Source of the DNA: Actinomycetota bacterium
GTDB lineage: Bacteria > Actinomycetota > Acidimicrobiia > Acidimicrobiales > Ilumatobacteraceae
Direction: 5' to 3'
Assembly (NCBI GenBank): GCA_009702045.1
Contig: WLIV01000017.1
Span: forward strand, 1 to 64,000
DNA length: 64,000 bases
The notes under the pieces were generated by a model. It ran no database searches, had not been told where the DNA came from, and saw nothing but the letters and a program-made list of their open reading frames with translations. The translations under genes and the position numbers were made by a program. Positions 16,179-24,810 of the stretch are shown piece after piece; the first letter of the stretch is position 1, and each line of letters opens with the position of its first letter.

Positions 16179-16610
16179 TCAGGTGGTGTGGTCGGGGTGC
16201 GGAATCGCCACGACGCGGAGTTCGTTGATGGCCGTGAAGTCCGCAGGATTCACCGTGTACAGGGTGAGGTCGTTCGCGACTGCCACGGCAGCGATGAGCG
16301 CGTCGTAGGCGCGGGCCGCGGGCTTGCGGCCACTGGTGCGCAAGTCGGCGGCCACGCGTCCGAATGCGCGGGCAGCAGCAGCATCGAATGGCAACGCGTC
16401 GAAATCGGCTTCGGCCTGCTGCAGTTGTGCCTGGCATGCGGCCCGTACCGCGGGGTCGGCAGCTACCAGTGGGCCGACCGAGAGCTCGGCCAGCGTGATT
16501 GAACAGATCAGCGGGTGTTCGGGCAGTTGCTCAGGGTCGCTGAGACGCGGCAGCAGGATGACGGTGTTGGTGTCGAGCAGCCCTGCATGATCGCGGGCGC
16601 CTGAGCTCAC
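16179..16610 (-). CDS. PIN-domain toxin (VapC type)
   Basis: A 143-aa PIN-fold ribonuclease toxin. It has GLLDTNTVILL (Asp13), ITLAELSVG (Glu near 42), and AYDALIAAVAVAN followed by LYTVNPADF, which give the remaining acidic residues. The GTG start overlaps the antitoxin stop (GTGA at 16607-16610). A member of the VapC class common in actinobacteria; it appears intact. Confidence 0.88.
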   Translation of the reverse strand: MSSGARDHAGLLDTNTVILLPRLSDPEQLPEHPLICSITLAELSVGPLVAADPAVRAACQAQLQQAEADFDALPFDAAAARAFGRVAADLRTSGRKPAARAYDALIAAVAVANDLTLYTVNPADFTAINELRVVAIPHPDHTT

Positions 16611-16843
16611 AGTGGGAAGTCCAAGATTGCGTCGAGGTCGTGGAACAGCAACGCGGCATCGACGGTCGGCACTCGGCGCCAGCGTTCAAGTAGGGCTGCC
16701 GCTTCGAGGCCGCGCCTCGGCAGCGGTCGCAACTCGGCGACTGGCGTCCCTGCGCGCGTGATGACGACTGACTCGCCGTGTTCGACGCGGTCGACCACTT
16801 CGCCACCGTGGTTGCGCAGGTCGCGGATCGTCACCGATGACAT
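16607..16843 (-). CDS. Phd/YefM-family antitoxin (VapB type)
   Basis: A 78-aa antitoxin. The N-terminal SSVTIRDLRNHGGEVVDRVE and VITRAGTPVAELRPLPR match the Phd/YefM fold, which binds operator DNA. The acidic, Leu-rich C-terminus (LLFHDLDAILDFPL) would wrap the PIN toxin. It is first in a two-gene operon. A TGATAC element about 10-15 nt upstream of the ATG at 16843 could be a -10 box, giving a very short leader. Confidence 0.88.
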   Translation of the reverse strand: MSSVTIRDLRNHGGEVVDRVEHGESVVITRAGTPVAELRPLPRRGLEAAALLERWRRVPTVDAALLFHDLDAILDFPL

Positions 16844-16901
16844 GGTGCGACTGTATCACCGGTGAGACTTGGGAGGTTCGCGGCCGCGCGTGACCGGGGT
16901 G

Positions 16902-18062
16902 TCAGCCCAGCGGGTGACCGCTCGGCGGCGGCAACGGCCAGTTCGGATGCGTGCTGGCTGGGCGAGCGCTCGGCGGCTGGGCGCTGGGGGGTTGGCTGAG
17001 CACCGGACCGGGGTCGACCGGGCCACGGCCGTCCGGGTCGAGTCCCTCGTAGCGGCGCAGCACGGCGATGCGATCGGCCAGCGGCGGGTGCGAATCGAAC
17101 AGGCGACCCACACTGCCGATGAACCCCTGCTCCTTCGACCGCTCGAGCGGTGATTCGATCCAGAGGTGAGCGGTCGTGGTGGACATCGCCTTCACCACTG
17201 TCGTGTCAGCTTCCAGCTTCTCCAACGCCGAGCGAATACCCGACGGGTTGCGGGTCAACTCGACGGCAGTTGCATCGGCCATCACTTCGCGCCGGCGCGA
17301 CAGCGCAGCCTTCAACAACATCGCTGACGGCACGGCGATGACGAACCCGATCAGGCCGATGGCCAGCAGCGCCAGCCCGATGGCCGCACCTGAGTCGTTG
17401 TTGTCGCGGCTACTGCGCCGGTTGCCGCCCATGAAGATCGTGGCGTAGTAGCCGATACGCACGAGCAACGACGACAGCACCATGATCGCCCCCACCGTCA
17501 ACACCACGAGCGTCATGAACGATGTGTCGCGGTTGCGGATGTGTCCGAGCTCGTGCGCCAACACGCCTTCGAGTTCGCGGCGCGACATCTTCGCCAACAG
17601 GCCGGTGGTGACTGCCACGGCCGCCTTCTCCGGCTTGAGGCCGGTGGCGAACGCATTCGGTGCCGGATCGTCCACGACGTACACCGCAGGCACCGGGATA
17701 CCGGCGGCAATTGCCAGCCCCTCGACCACGTTGCGCAGCTGTAGGTACTCCGGACCGTCGGCGGGCTTCGCCTTGGTGATCGACAACGCAGCCTTCGCCG
17801 ATGACAGGTACGCGACCCACAGATACCCGGCCACCACCGCTGCGGTCGCAACCAATGTGATCGGGTTCCAGTACCAGGTAGTGCCGCATGACACGGTGCT
17901 GTCGTATGTGCACGCGGTCGTCTTCTGGTAGCCGCCGAACACGGCCACGATCAGATTGATGAAGCCATAGAGCACCACGAACGACGCGGCCATCAGGACC
18001 AGTGAGCGGCGATGGTTCGAACGGATCTGCTCGAAGAAGTTGGGCGGTTCGAATGTGTTCAT
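16902..18062 (-). CDS. htpX: HtpX-like M48 membrane zinc metalloprotease
   Basis: A 386-aa integral-membrane M48 protease, likely degrading damaged membrane proteins. Two N-terminal membrane segments (about 20-42 and 66-86) precede the zinc motif HELGH (170-174, in [12 protein letters not shown]). Further hydrophobic segments (about 183-200 and 226-250) follow, then [11 protein letters not shown], where Glu259 is the third zinc ligand. The C-terminal 40 residues are Pro/Ser-rich and probably disordered, an extension beyond the usual HtpX length. The ATG at 18062 is divergent from selO; the 91-bp gap should hold both promoters. Confidence 0.9.
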   Translation of the reverse strand: MNTFEPPNFFEQIRSNHRRSLVLMAASFVVLYGFINLIVAVFGGYQKTTACTYDSTVSCGTTWYWNPITLVATAAVVAGYLWVAYLSSAKAALSITKAKPADGPEYLQLRNVVEGLAIAAGIPVPAVYVVDDPAPNAFATGLKPEKAAVAVTTGLLAKMSRRELEGVLAHELGHIRNRDTSFMTLVVLTVGAIMVLSSLLVRIGYYATIFMGGNRRSSRDNNDSGAAIGLALLAIGLIGFVIAVPSAMLLKAALSRRREVMADATAVELTRNPSGIRSALEKLEADTTVVKAMSTTTAHLWIESPLERSKEQGFIGSVGRLFDSHPPLADRIAVLRRYEGLDPDGRGPVDPGPVLSQPPSAQPPSARPASTHPNWPLPPPSGHPLG

Positions 18063-18153
18063 GGCAGTTTCCCCATTGTGTCACTGCTGGGCCCTTTCCG
18101 GTGGGGTGGGTGCCGCCGAGGTCGTCGCACGTTCTTTGGCGTTCCGTACGCTC

Positions 18154-19659
18154 ATGGCCATGACCCACCCAGAGGGCGCCCCGCTGTTCGCGTTCGAGCA
18201 CACCTATGTACGCGACCTCGAAGGCCTGTTCACGCCATGGCAAGCCGCTACCGCTCCCGCGCCGCGATTGTTGGCGTTGAACACGACGCTTGCGGTCGAG
18301 CTCGGCATCGACCCCGACGCGCTGCGCACACCCGCAGGTGTGGCCACATTGGTGGGTAACTCCACAGAGCCCGGCAGTACGCCCGTGGCGCAGGCCTACT
18401 CAGGCCATCAGTTCGGCGGTTACTCGCCAAGGCTCGGCGATGGCCGCGCGTTACTGCTCGGCGAAGTGCTCGACGCTCGCGGCGAGCGACGCGATGTGCA
18501 TCTGAAAGGCTCGGGACGCACCCCGTTCGCTCGCGGTGGCGACGGCAAGGCCGCAGTAGGGCCGATGCTGCGCGAGTTTGTGATCAGCGAAGCGATGCAC
18601 GCGATGGGTGTCCCCACGACCCGTTCACTGGCGGTGACGGCGACCGGCGAGATGATCGCCCGCGACACCACGGTGCCCGGGGCCGTTCTCACCCGCGTGG
18701 CCGCCAGCCACGTGCGCGTCGGCACGTTCCAGTACGCCGCGGCGCTTGACGACCCCACCGTGCTGCCTCGTTTGGCCGACTATGTGATCGCCCGCCATCA
18801 CCCCGCAGCGGCGCAGTCCGATGCGCCGTACCTGGGGCTGCTGCAGGCGGTCATCGACGTGCAGGCTGCGCTGATCGCCCGCTGGATGCTGGTGGGTTTC
18901 GTCCACGGCGTGATGAACACGGACAACATGACCGTGTCGGGTGAGACCATCGACTATGGGCCATGCGCGTTCATGGATGCCTACGACCCGAGCACGGTGT
19001 TCAGCTCCATCGACCAGCACGGCCGCTATGCGTTCGGCAATCAGCCCGATATCGCAATCTGGAACCTCGCCCGTTTCGCCGAGACGTTGCTGCCGTTGAT
19101 CGCCACCGACCCGCACGATGCGGTCGGTCCCGCGATGGAACTGCTGGGCACGTTCGACACCCGCTATCGCCAGCACTGGAACGACGGTATGCGCGCCAAG
19201 CTCGGCCTGCCCGACGGGCTCGTCGATGAAGCTGCTGCTGGTGACGAGTCGCTCGTCACCGATCTGCTGCACCAGTTGCAGGAACAACGCATCGACTACA
19301 CGATGTTCCTGCGTTCGCTGTCGTCGGCCGTGCGCGGCGATGCCACGGCGTCGCGCTCACTGTTCGCACAGCCCGAGATGTTTGACACGTGGTGCGAACG
19401 CTGGCTCGTTCGTGTGCTGGCCCAGGGTCGCGACCCGCATGCCGTCGCCGCGGCCATGGACGCGGTGAACCCCGTGTACATCGCCCGCAACCATCAGGTG
19501 GAGGCCGCGCTCGCAGCCGCCACTGCTGGCGACCTCGGCCCATTCGACCGCCTGGTCGAGGTCGTGACGCAGCCGTTCACCGAACGCCCTGGGCTGGCGG
19601 ACTACGCCACGCCAGCACCTGCCAGCTTCGGCAACTACCGCACGTTCTGTGGCACCTGA
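18154..19659 (+). CDS. selO: Protein adenylyltransferase SelO (YdiU family)
   Basis: A 501-aa pseudokinase-fold enzyme that transfers AMP from ATP to protein Ser/Thr/Tyr and is linked to oxidative-stress responses in other bacteria. Family motifs: [62 protein letters not shown] (251-259, catalytic Asp257) and IDYGP (266-270, metal Asp267). It ends NYRTFCGT, with a Cys at the place where eukaryotic and some bacterial members have selenocysteine. The start could be ATG 18154 or 18160. The open frame begins further upstream without similarity. Confidence 0.95.
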   Translation: MAMTHPEGAPLFAFEHTYVRDLEGLFTPWQAATAPAPRLLALNTTLAVELGIDPDALRTPAGVATLVGNSTEPGSTPVAQAYSGHQFGGYSPRLGDGRALLLGEVLDARGERRDVHLKGSGRTPFARGGDGKAAVGPMLREFVISEAMHAMGVPTTRSLAVTATGEMIARDTTVPGAVLTRVAASHVRVGTFQYAAALDDPTVLPRLADYVIARHHPAAAQSDAPYLGLLQAVIDVQAALIARWMLVGFVHGVMNTDNMTVSGETIDYGPCAFMDAYDPSTVFSSIDQHGRYAFGNQPDIAIWNLARFAETLLPLIATDPHDAVGPAMELLGTFDTRYRQHWNDGMRAKLGLPDGLVDEAAAGDESLVTDLLHQLQEQRIDYTMFLRSLSSAVRGDATASRSLFAQPEMFDTWCERWLVRVLAQGRDPHAVAAAMDAVNPVYIARNHQVEAALAAATAGDLGPFDRLVEVVTQPFTERPGLADYATPAPASFGNYRTFCGT

Positions 19660-19702
19660 GCCTGCACACCGGCGGTGAGCCCCAGTAGCGGTTCGGGAAG
19701 TT

Positions 19703-19730
19703 CCAATCCGGCGCAGCGTCGGCTCCGAAC
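19703..19730 (+). promoter_or_regulatory. Candidate SigK-type promoter of the fasciclin gene
   Basis: CCAATCC at 19703-19709 and CGAAC at 19726-19730 are separated by 16 nt. Mycobacterial SigK promoters are described as CCATCC / CGAAT-like, so this is a near match with one extra A and one change. It would start transcription about 45 nt before the fasciclin ATG. Based on resemblance only. Confidence 0.4.
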
Positions 19731-19780
19731 GTCGGGTATGAGCCCCAACGTGGGGCCGTGAACCCCCCAGGAGAATTTCG

Positions 19781-20371
19781 ATGAAGCAGCGCTATGTATT
19801 GGCCTCGTTGGTCGCCGTCTCGGTGTTCGCTGTTGCGTGCAGCGACGACAAGAACGATGCAACCACCACCACCGCCGCGACGACGGTGCCCGAAGCCATG
19901 ACCACGGACCCGATGGCTCCTACCACTGACGCGATGGCACCTGGCGACATCGTCGCCGTCGCCAGCGGCAACGCCGACTTCTCCACGCTCGTCGCTGCGG
20001 TGAAGGCCGCCGGCCTGGTGGAGACGCTGCAGGGTGCTGGCCCGTTCACGGTGTTCGCTCCCACCAACGCAGCGTTCGCCGCCCTCCCGGCCGGCCTGGT
20101 CGACAAGCTGCTGTTGCCGGCGAACAAGGCCGTTCTCGTGCAGATCCTCACCTACCACGTGGTGGGTGCGAAGGTGATGGCCGCCGATGTGAAGGCTGGA
20201 GACGCCACCAGCGTCGAGGGCTCGCCGATCGCCATCACCATCGAGGGTGGCACCGTCATGCTGAACGGTTCGGCCAAGGTGGTCGCCGCTGACGTCGCCG
20301 CCTCCAACGGCGTCATCCACGTGATCGACCAGGTGATCCTTCCCCCCGGTCTCGACGTGTCGAAGCTCTGA
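19781..20371 (+). CDS. Fasciclin-domain (FAS1) lipoprotein, MPT70/MPT83-like
   Basis: A 196-aa exported protein: a signal peptide ending in a lipobox with Cys20 (VFAVAC), a Thr/Ala/Met-rich linker (about 25-54) and one FAS1 domain (about 55-196). FAS1 hallmarks are [17 protein letters not shown] (H1), LTYHVV (mid box) and [14 protein letters not shown] (H2). FAS1 domains mediate cell-surface adhesion. The gene precedes sigK and rskA, as mpt70/mpt83 lie next to sigK-rskA in mycobacteria, where SigK drives them. A GGAGA lies 6 nt before the ATG, and a strong hairpin follows the gene. Confidence 0.93.
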   Translation: MKQRYVLASLVAVSVFAVACSDDKNDATTTTAATTVPEAMTTDPMAPTTDAMAPGDIVAVASGNADFSTLVAAVKAAGLVETLQGAGPFTVFAPTNAAFAALPAGLVDKLLLPANKAVLVQILTYHVVGAKVMAADVKAGDATSVEGSPIAITIEGGTVMLNGSAKVVAADVAASNGVIHVIDQVILPPGLDVSKL

Positions 20372-20414
20372 CCTCAGGCTCCTCCCCTGTCAGAGTCGCC
20401 ACGAAGCGGGCAGC

Positions 20415-20448
20415 ACGACCCGAGTCCCTTCCCAGGGGCTCGGGTCGT
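20415..20448 (+). terminator. Intrinsic-type terminator after the fasciclin gene
   Basis: Arms ACGACCCGAG (20415-20424) and CTCGGGTCGT (20439-20448) pair perfectly, and TCCC/GGGG inside extends the stem to 14 bp with a 6-nt loop. There is no long T-tract, as is common in high-GC actinobacteria. It separates the fasciclin gene from sigK. A second hairpin, ACCGCCG/CGGCGGT at 20480-20498, lies in the sigK leader. Confidence 0.75.
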
Positions 20449-20532
20449 TGCGCGTGAGCCAGTCGGTGCGTCGGGAATGACCGCCGCTGCTCGGCGGTTG
20501 AAGTTCCCCGTGAATGAAGGAACGTCTGGCCA

Positions 20533-21192
20533 ATGAACACGGAGGGAACATTTCGCTTCCGGCGGCGCAATCCGAACGGCGGTCCGCAACGAACCTCTGA
20601 CGTGCTCAACGTTGCCACGACCTCGAATCAGTCGGCCGAGGGCCCGACGGTCGATGCCGCGGCGGCCCTGGTGCAGCGAGTGGCGCAGGGCGACGAGGCT
20701 TCCTTCGCCGCTCTCTACGACCACCTCGCCGCCATGGTGTACGGCGTCGTGTTGAGGGTGTTGCGCGATCCTGCGCAGTCCGAAGAGGTAGCGCAGGAAG
20801 TGTTCTTGGAGCTGTGGCGCTCCGCAACACGCTTCGATCGATCGAAGGCGTCGGTACGAACCTGGGCCTCCACCGTGGCGCATCGCCGGGCGGTCGACCG
20901 TGTGCGCAGCGAACAGGCCAGCCGCGAACGCGATGATCGCGAAGCGGCTCATGTGGCCACGCCGGCTGACACAGTGGGCGCCGAGGTGGAGTCGTCGATC
21001 GATCAACTGCGCGTTCGCAAGGCATTGGCAGCCTTGACCGAGTCGCAACGACAAGCCGTGGAACTGGCGTACTTCGGTGGCAACACCTACCGTGAGGTGG
21101 CCGCGCTGCTGGGAGTTCCCGAAGGCACCGTGAAGACCCGCATTCGGGATGGCATGATCAAACTCAGGGACGAACTGGGAGGTGGCGAATGA
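20533..21192 (+). CDS. sigK: ECF RNA polymerase sigma factor, SigK-like
   Basis: A 219-aa extracytoplasmic-function sigma factor. Region 2 spans about 55-105 (SFAALYDHLAAMVYGVVLRV, EEVAQEVFLELWR) and region 4 about 160-215 (LTESQRQAVELAYFGGNTYR, LLGVPEGTVKTRIRDGM). The N-terminal 40 residues are not conserved, so a start slightly downstream is possible. Its stop overlaps the anti-sigma start (ATGA at 21189-21192). Coupling with RskA and proximity to a fasciclin lipoprotein gene support the SigK assignment over SigL, SigM and others. Confidence 0.88.
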   Translation: MNTEGTFRFRRRNPNGGPQRTSDVLNVATTSNQSAEGPTVDAAAALVQRVAQGDEASFAALYDHLAAMVYGVVLRVLRDPAQSEEVAQEVFLELWRSATRFDRSKASVRTWASTVAHRRAVDRVRSEQASRERDDREAAHVATPADTVGAEVESSIDQLRVRKALAALTESQRQAVELAYFGGNTYREVAALLGVPEGTVKTRIRDGMIKLRDELGGGE

Positions 21193-21926
21193 TCGATCAC
21201 GACCTCCACCATCTTGCGGCGTCCTACGCCCTGGACGCCCTCGACCCGGACGAGCGCGAGGCGTTCGAATCTCACCTCGCAGAGTGTGAGGTGTGCCACA
21301 TCGACGTGGCCCAGCTCCGCACAGCCGCCACCGGTTTGGCCGAGGCACAGTCCGTCGCTCCGCCGCCCGCGCTGCGTGCCCGAGTGCTCGACGAAATCAC
21401 CCGCACCCGTCAACAGTCGCCGCTTGCCACACGGCCGACGCCAGTAACTCACCCGGTGCAGCCGGCGTCCCCCGTCCGGCGCATCTGGATGATCAGCACG
21501 CTGGCGGCTGCCGCCGCGATGGCCCTGTTAGTCGTCGCGATCTCCGTGTTCGGCGACCACGACCGTACTGACTCCTTCGCCGGCGAGTTGGCGAAGGTGA
21601 TGGAACAGCCCGACGCGCAGATGCTGGAACTGGACGCGCAACCCGGTGGCGCCGGTCAGTTCAAGGTGGCCTGGTCGAACTCGCTGCACCGCGCGGTGCT
21701 GATCGGCGAGGGTTTGGCCCCCGCCCCGGCCGGGAAGGCCTACGAGTTGTGGCTGATCACTGCTGAGCAGTCGATGGCGATGCATGTGCTCGACCGGGCC
21801 GCCGACGGCAACGTGCACGTCACGCTCGACGCACCGCAGATGCCAGCCAAGTGGGCAATCACGGTGGAGCCAGCAGCAGGAGCCGAAGTGGCCACGGGCG
21901 ACGTCATCTTCATCGCCTCGGTGTGA
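21189..21926 (+). CDS. rskA: Membrane anti-sigma-K factor RskA-like
   Basis: A 245-aa single-pass membrane protein that would hold SigK until proteolysed. The cytoplasmic anti-sigma domain (1-95) has the zinc-finger signature His29-x3-Cys33-x2-Cys36 (HLAECEVC). A membrane helix follows at about 99-121, then an extracytoplasmic C-terminal RskA domain (about 125-245) with SNSLHRAVLIGEGL and AYELWLIT. Translation is coupled to sigK by the ATGA overlap. Confidence 0.92.
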   Translation: MIDHDLHHLAASYALDALDPDEREAFESHLAECEVCHIDVAQLRTAATGLAEAQSVAPPPALRARVLDEITRTRQQSPLATRPTPVTHPVQPASPVRRIWMISTLAAAAAMALLVVAISVFGDHDRTDSFAGELAKVMEQPDAQMLELDAQPGGAGQFKVAWSNSLHRAVLIGEGLAPAPAGKAYELWLITAEQSMAMHVLDRAADGNVHVTLDAPQMPAKWAITVEPAAGAEVATGDVIFIASV

Positions 21927-22038
21927 GTCTGGGAACCACGCTGGCACGGGCCACCGCTAGGGTGGACGTTGAGTCACCGCCTTACGCGCCGGTACGTCGT
22001 CGCCGCATCCCGCGAGCGTCGAACGAGAGGAGAGCACC

Positions 22039-22155
22039 ATGGCTGGGAAGACACCACAAAAGGCCGCCGCCAAGAAGTCGGGCAAGTCGCTGAAAGAGAA
22101 GCGCGCCGTCAAGAAGGAGAAGAAGGACCACCGCGGTGGTTCCGGTCTTCTCTGA
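22039..22155 (+). CDS. 38-aa lysine-rich small protein
   Basis: A very short ORF with a clear Shine-Dalgarno sequence (AGGAGAG, 4-5 nt before the ATG). The peptide starts MAGKTPQKAAAKKSGKSLKE and ends in a GGSGLL tail; 14 of 38 residues are Lys or Arg. Strong coding periodicity and the RBS support a real gene. Small basic proteins of this look occur in actinobacterial genomes without known function; nucleic-acid or ribosome binding is only a guess. Confidence 0.65.
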   Translation: MAGKTPQKAAAKKSGKSLKEKRAVKKEKKDHRGGSGLL

Positions 22156-22216
22156 CCGCCACTGACACAAGTTGGCGTTCAGCCGGGCCGGTACCCCGTC
22201 TCATCGCCGACATTGG

Positions 22217-22402
22217 CTAGGGGCAACCGAGGCCGTGGAGCGTGGCGCACGTGGGGCACAACCGCGCCGCGCCATCGCGCGTTCCCCACATCCGCGCGTG
22301 GGGGCCGCCACACGACATGCAGGCACCCTTGGCAGTGAGTCGTTCGAGACCGGGCACCTGCCCGATCGGCGTCTGCTGCGTGTCGGGGGACGAGTCGCTC
22401 AC
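22217..22402 (-). CDS. 61-aa zinc-ribbon protein coupled to xthA
   Basis: Small protein starting at GTG 22402, which overlaps the xthA stop (GTGA at 22399-22402). Its second half has CMSCGG and, about 20 residues later, CPTC, a four-cysteine zinc ribbon (CxxC-x18-CxxC). The N-terminal 25 residues look disordered. Overlap with exonuclease III implies co-translation, but I do not recognise a specific partner function. The frame continues upstream to 22531 without meaningful sequence. Confidence 0.65.
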   Translation of the reverse strand: MSDSSPDTQQTPIGQVPGLERLTAKGACMSCGGPHARMWGTRDGAARLCPTCATLHGLGCP

Positions 22403-23238
22403 CAGCGGTACTCGACCACGACAGGTGCATGGTCGCTCCAGCGTTCGGCGTACGTGGGGGCGCGGTCGACGGTGTGCGACTGGGCGAGTGCAGCCAATTC
22501 CGGCGAAGCAATGTGGTAGTCGATGCGCCAACCCGAGTCGATGTCGAAGGCCTTACCGCGCCACGACCACCACGAGTACGGGCCGGCAACCTCGCCGGTG
22601 AGGCGGCGACCGATGTCGACCCAGCCCAACTCGTCGAACCAGCGGTCGAAGCGGGCCCGTTCGTTCGGATGGAAGCCGGCCTTGCCGCGGTTGCCCTTCC
22701 AGTTCTTGATGTCGAGTTCGCGGTGGCCCACATTGAGGTCGCCGGTCAACAACGTGTGTCGGCCGGTGGCACGCAGGGCTTCCAGGCGAGCGGTCGCCGC
22801 GTCGAGGAAGGCCAACTTCTCGGCCATACGAGCTTCGTCGTCGGCATCACCGGTGTGCACGTAGGCCGACACCACCGTGAGGCCACGGCCGTCGGGTGTG
22901 TCGATCTCGGCCTCGATCCAGCGACCCGAATCGTCGTACGGCAGCGCTCGCTTGCCCTTGCCGGGAAGACCCGAGCGGTGCGCAGTGATCGGCAGTCGGC
23001 TGGCCACTGCCACGCCGGCGCGACCCTTGGCGACCGCTTGTGAATGGGCCACGTGCCAGCCTGCGCCGCCGGCCTGCTCCACGAGTGCTGGCACCAGTTC
23101 ATCCGGCGCACGCACTTCTTGCATCGTGATCACATCGGGTTTGCGACCTGTCACCCAGTCGGCAATCCCGTTGGTGACCGCCGCCCGCAATCCGTTCACG
23201 TTCACCGAGGCAATGGTGAGTGAACGGCGACTGGGCAT
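22399..23238 (-). CDS. xthA: Exodeoxyribonuclease III (AP endonuclease)
   Basis: A 279-aa EEP-superfamily nuclease that cuts at abasic sites and trims 3' ends in base excision repair. Motifs in order: IASVNVNGLRAA, VITMQEVRAP (catalytic Glu), YVHTGD, LLTGDLNVGHRELDIKN, IDYHIASPEL and the C-terminal WSDHAPVVVEY with the catalytic Asp-His. Start ATG at 23238; a GTG at 23262 adds eight residues and has no Shine-Dalgarno sequence. Confidence 0.95.
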   Translation of the reverse strand: MPSRRSLTIASVNVNGLRAAVTNGIADWVTGRKPDVITMQEVRAPDELVPALVEQAGGAGWHVAHSQAVAKGRAGVAVASRLPITAHRSGLPGKGKRALPYDDSGRWIEAEIDTPDGRGLTVVSAYVHTGDADDEARMAEKLAFLDAATARLEALRATGRHTLLTGDLNVGHRELDIKNWKGNRGKAGFHPNERARFDRWFDELGWVDIGRRLTGEVAGPYSWWSWRGKAFDIDSGWRIDYHIASPELAALAQSHTVDRAPTYAERWSDHAPVVVEYRW

Positions 23239-23315
23239 GGGCGGCGAGCATAACCCTCTCACCGGTCTGCGGGAAGAGCTCGATTTACCCGGATTCTCGC
23301 TGCCGGAACTGTGTC

Positions 23316-23831
23316 TCAGCTGACGACGTCGATGTCGACCATCAGCCGATCGGCCAGCGCTTCCAGACGCGAGCGAACTGCGCTGACGGTGACGCCGACG
23401 GGTAGTACCACTGCGATCGTGGCCTCGAACAGCACCCCGCCCGACATGGGCGCATCGCTGGTCGCCGTGTCGAGTTCTTCGATGCTGGCACCGATCTCGG
23501 CCAGCGCCGACGACACCGAGTGCACCAGGCCGGGGCGATCGGTGCCCACCAGCGACAGCACGAAGCGTGCGCCTGGGGCATCGGGCGCGGCGCCCGCCGG
23601 GTCGATTCGTACCTGCAGCAACCCGCCGTCGCTCAACGTGGCCAGTTCTGCTTGCAAGGCAGCGGCGGCGGCGTTGGGAACGTTGACCTGCACAACGCCG
23701 GCGAACTTGCCACCGAGGCGGGCCATCTGGCTGCGCTCCCAGTTGCCGCCGTGCGCGGCCACTGCCGCGGCCAGTGAATCGACCAGACCGGGTCGGTCGT
23801 CACCGAGCACAGTGAGCACAAAAGAGACCAT
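23316..23831 (-). CDS. Two-ACT-domain regulatory protein (GcvR-like)
   Basis: A 171-aa protein made of two ACT domains: residues 1-80 (FVLTVLGDDRPGLVDSLAAA) and 88-171 (RFVLSLVGTDRPGLVHSVSS). Both carry the DRPGLV loop that binds amino acids or mediates dimers. This is the architecture of the glycine-cleavage repressor GcvR and related ACT proteins. It likely senses an amino acid and acts through a partner; no partner is adjacent. The 246-bp gap 23832-24077 holds no gene I can support. Confidence 0.85.
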   Translation of the reverse strand: MVSFVLTVLGDDRPGLVDSLAAAVAAHGGNWERSQMARLGGKFAGVVQVNVPNAAAAALQAELATLSDGGLLQVRIDPAGAAPDAPGARFVLSLVGTDRPGLVHSVSSALAEIGASIEELDTATSDAPMSGGVLFEATIAVVLPVGVTVSAVRSRLEALADRLMVDIDVVS

Positions 23832-24077
23832 GTGGCCACGCTAGCCATGCCGCCCCGTCGCAGGAGTGGCTCACGGGTGCGGTTTCGGGGCACAGGTCGC
23901 GCATTTCTGCCGTTCAACGTCGGACTGAGTCGGCAGGCGCCAGATTTTCGCATGCATTCAAGGGATTCGGCGGCGTGTGTGCCGGTCGGCCACACAGAAT
24001 CGGTTTCCTGCGGGTACCGTGATTAGCCCACATCGCGAGCCACTAGTGCAGCGCCCACAGGGCGGAAGGGGGCACCG

Positions 24078-24335
24078 ATGAGTGTCGTTCGAGTTCAAAA
24101 GCGTCAGCTCGAGAAGGCCAAGCAAGAAAAGGCAGCTGCCAAGCGGGAGCGCCGCCAGTCGCGCGAGCCGCTCGGCGAGGCGTCCGGCGAGGCCGTTGGC
24201 GCCCCGGAACATGCCCAGGACAAGGTGCTGGCCGACCTGGCTGCACTACACCAGCGGTACGCCGACGAGCAGTTGAGCCTCGAAGATTTCGAGGAACAGC
24301 GTGCCGAATTGGTTTCTCGGCTGCGAGTCGACTAA
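24078..24335 (+). CDS. Small basic coiled protein with SHOCT-like C-terminus
   Basis: An 85-aa hypothetical protein. Residues 5-35 are Lys/Arg/Glu/Gln-rich and likely a charged helix. Residues about 50-83 ([33 protein letters not shown]) resemble the short SHOCT module (helix, turn with L-x-x-E-E-F-E, helix). A purine-rich GGAAGGGGG precedes the ATG at 24078. No operon partner; the cold-shock gene follows after 110 nt. Function unknown. Confidence 0.7.
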   Translation: MSVVRVQKRQLEKAKQEKAAAKRERRQSREPLGEASGEAVGAPEHAQDKVLADLAALHQRYADEQLSLEDFEEQRAELVSRLRVD

Positions 24336-24445
24336 GAGCACCTTTCGACTTCCTGCATTTCGCGGGAGGAACGGTGCGCGATTGCTACTACCGTCATGCC
24401 ATCGGGTATGCCAAGAGGGCTGCCCGGATTGAGAGTAGAGACATC

Positions 24446-24643
24446 ATGCAAGGCACCGTTAAATTCTTCAACAACGAGAAGGGCTTCGGCTTCATCTCAC
24501 GCGAGGGTGGCAGCGACGTGTTCGTTCACCACACCAACATTGCGGGCACCGGCTACAAGTCGTTGAACGAGGGTCAGCTCGTCGAGTTCGATGTGGCCCC
24601 CGGCCGCAAGGGCGACGAGGCCCAGAACGTCCGCGCCATCTGA
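24446..24643 (+). CDS. Cold-shock protein (CspA family)
   Basis: A 65-aa single cold-shock domain protein, an RNA/ssDNA chaperone. RNP1 KGFGFI and RNP2 VFVHH are intact, and the chain starts [17 protein letters not shown]. The ATG at 24446 is chosen because the CSD begins there; the frame is open to 24374 but unrelated. The 110-nt leader may hold the promoter (TTGCTA, then TATGCC about 18 nt on) and temperature-responsive structure; neither is proven. An excellent terminator follows. Confidence 0.97.
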   Translation: MQGTVKFFNNEKGFGFISREGGSDVFVHHTNIAGTGYKSLNEGQLVEFDVAPGRKGDEAQNVRAI

Positions 24644-24656
24644 CGCAGGTTCGTAG

Positions 24657-24690
24657 AACGCCGCCGTTCCTTCGGGAACGGCGGCGTTCG
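24657..24690 (+). terminator. Rho-independent terminator of the cold-shock gene
   Basis: A perfect 15-bp stem, GAACGCCGCCGTTCC (24657-24671) with GGAACGGCGGCGTTC (24676-24690), closed by a TTCG tetraloop and followed by GTCGTTTT. This is the clearest terminator in the window. Confidence 0.95.
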
Positions 24691-24810
24691 TCGTTTTCGG
24701 GTCAGCGTTCAATGTGAACTCTGCTTGACTGCGGAGATACAGTCGGCTCACCAAAGACCGTGACCTCCGTCGGTGGATCTGCCACCGACAGAGCAGTGAA
24801 GGAGACACTC

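Noticed and set aside
20415-20533. SigK-type promoter directly upstream of sigK
   Set aside because: No CCATCC/CGAAT-like pair with 16-17 nt spacing was found there; only the hairpins are clear.
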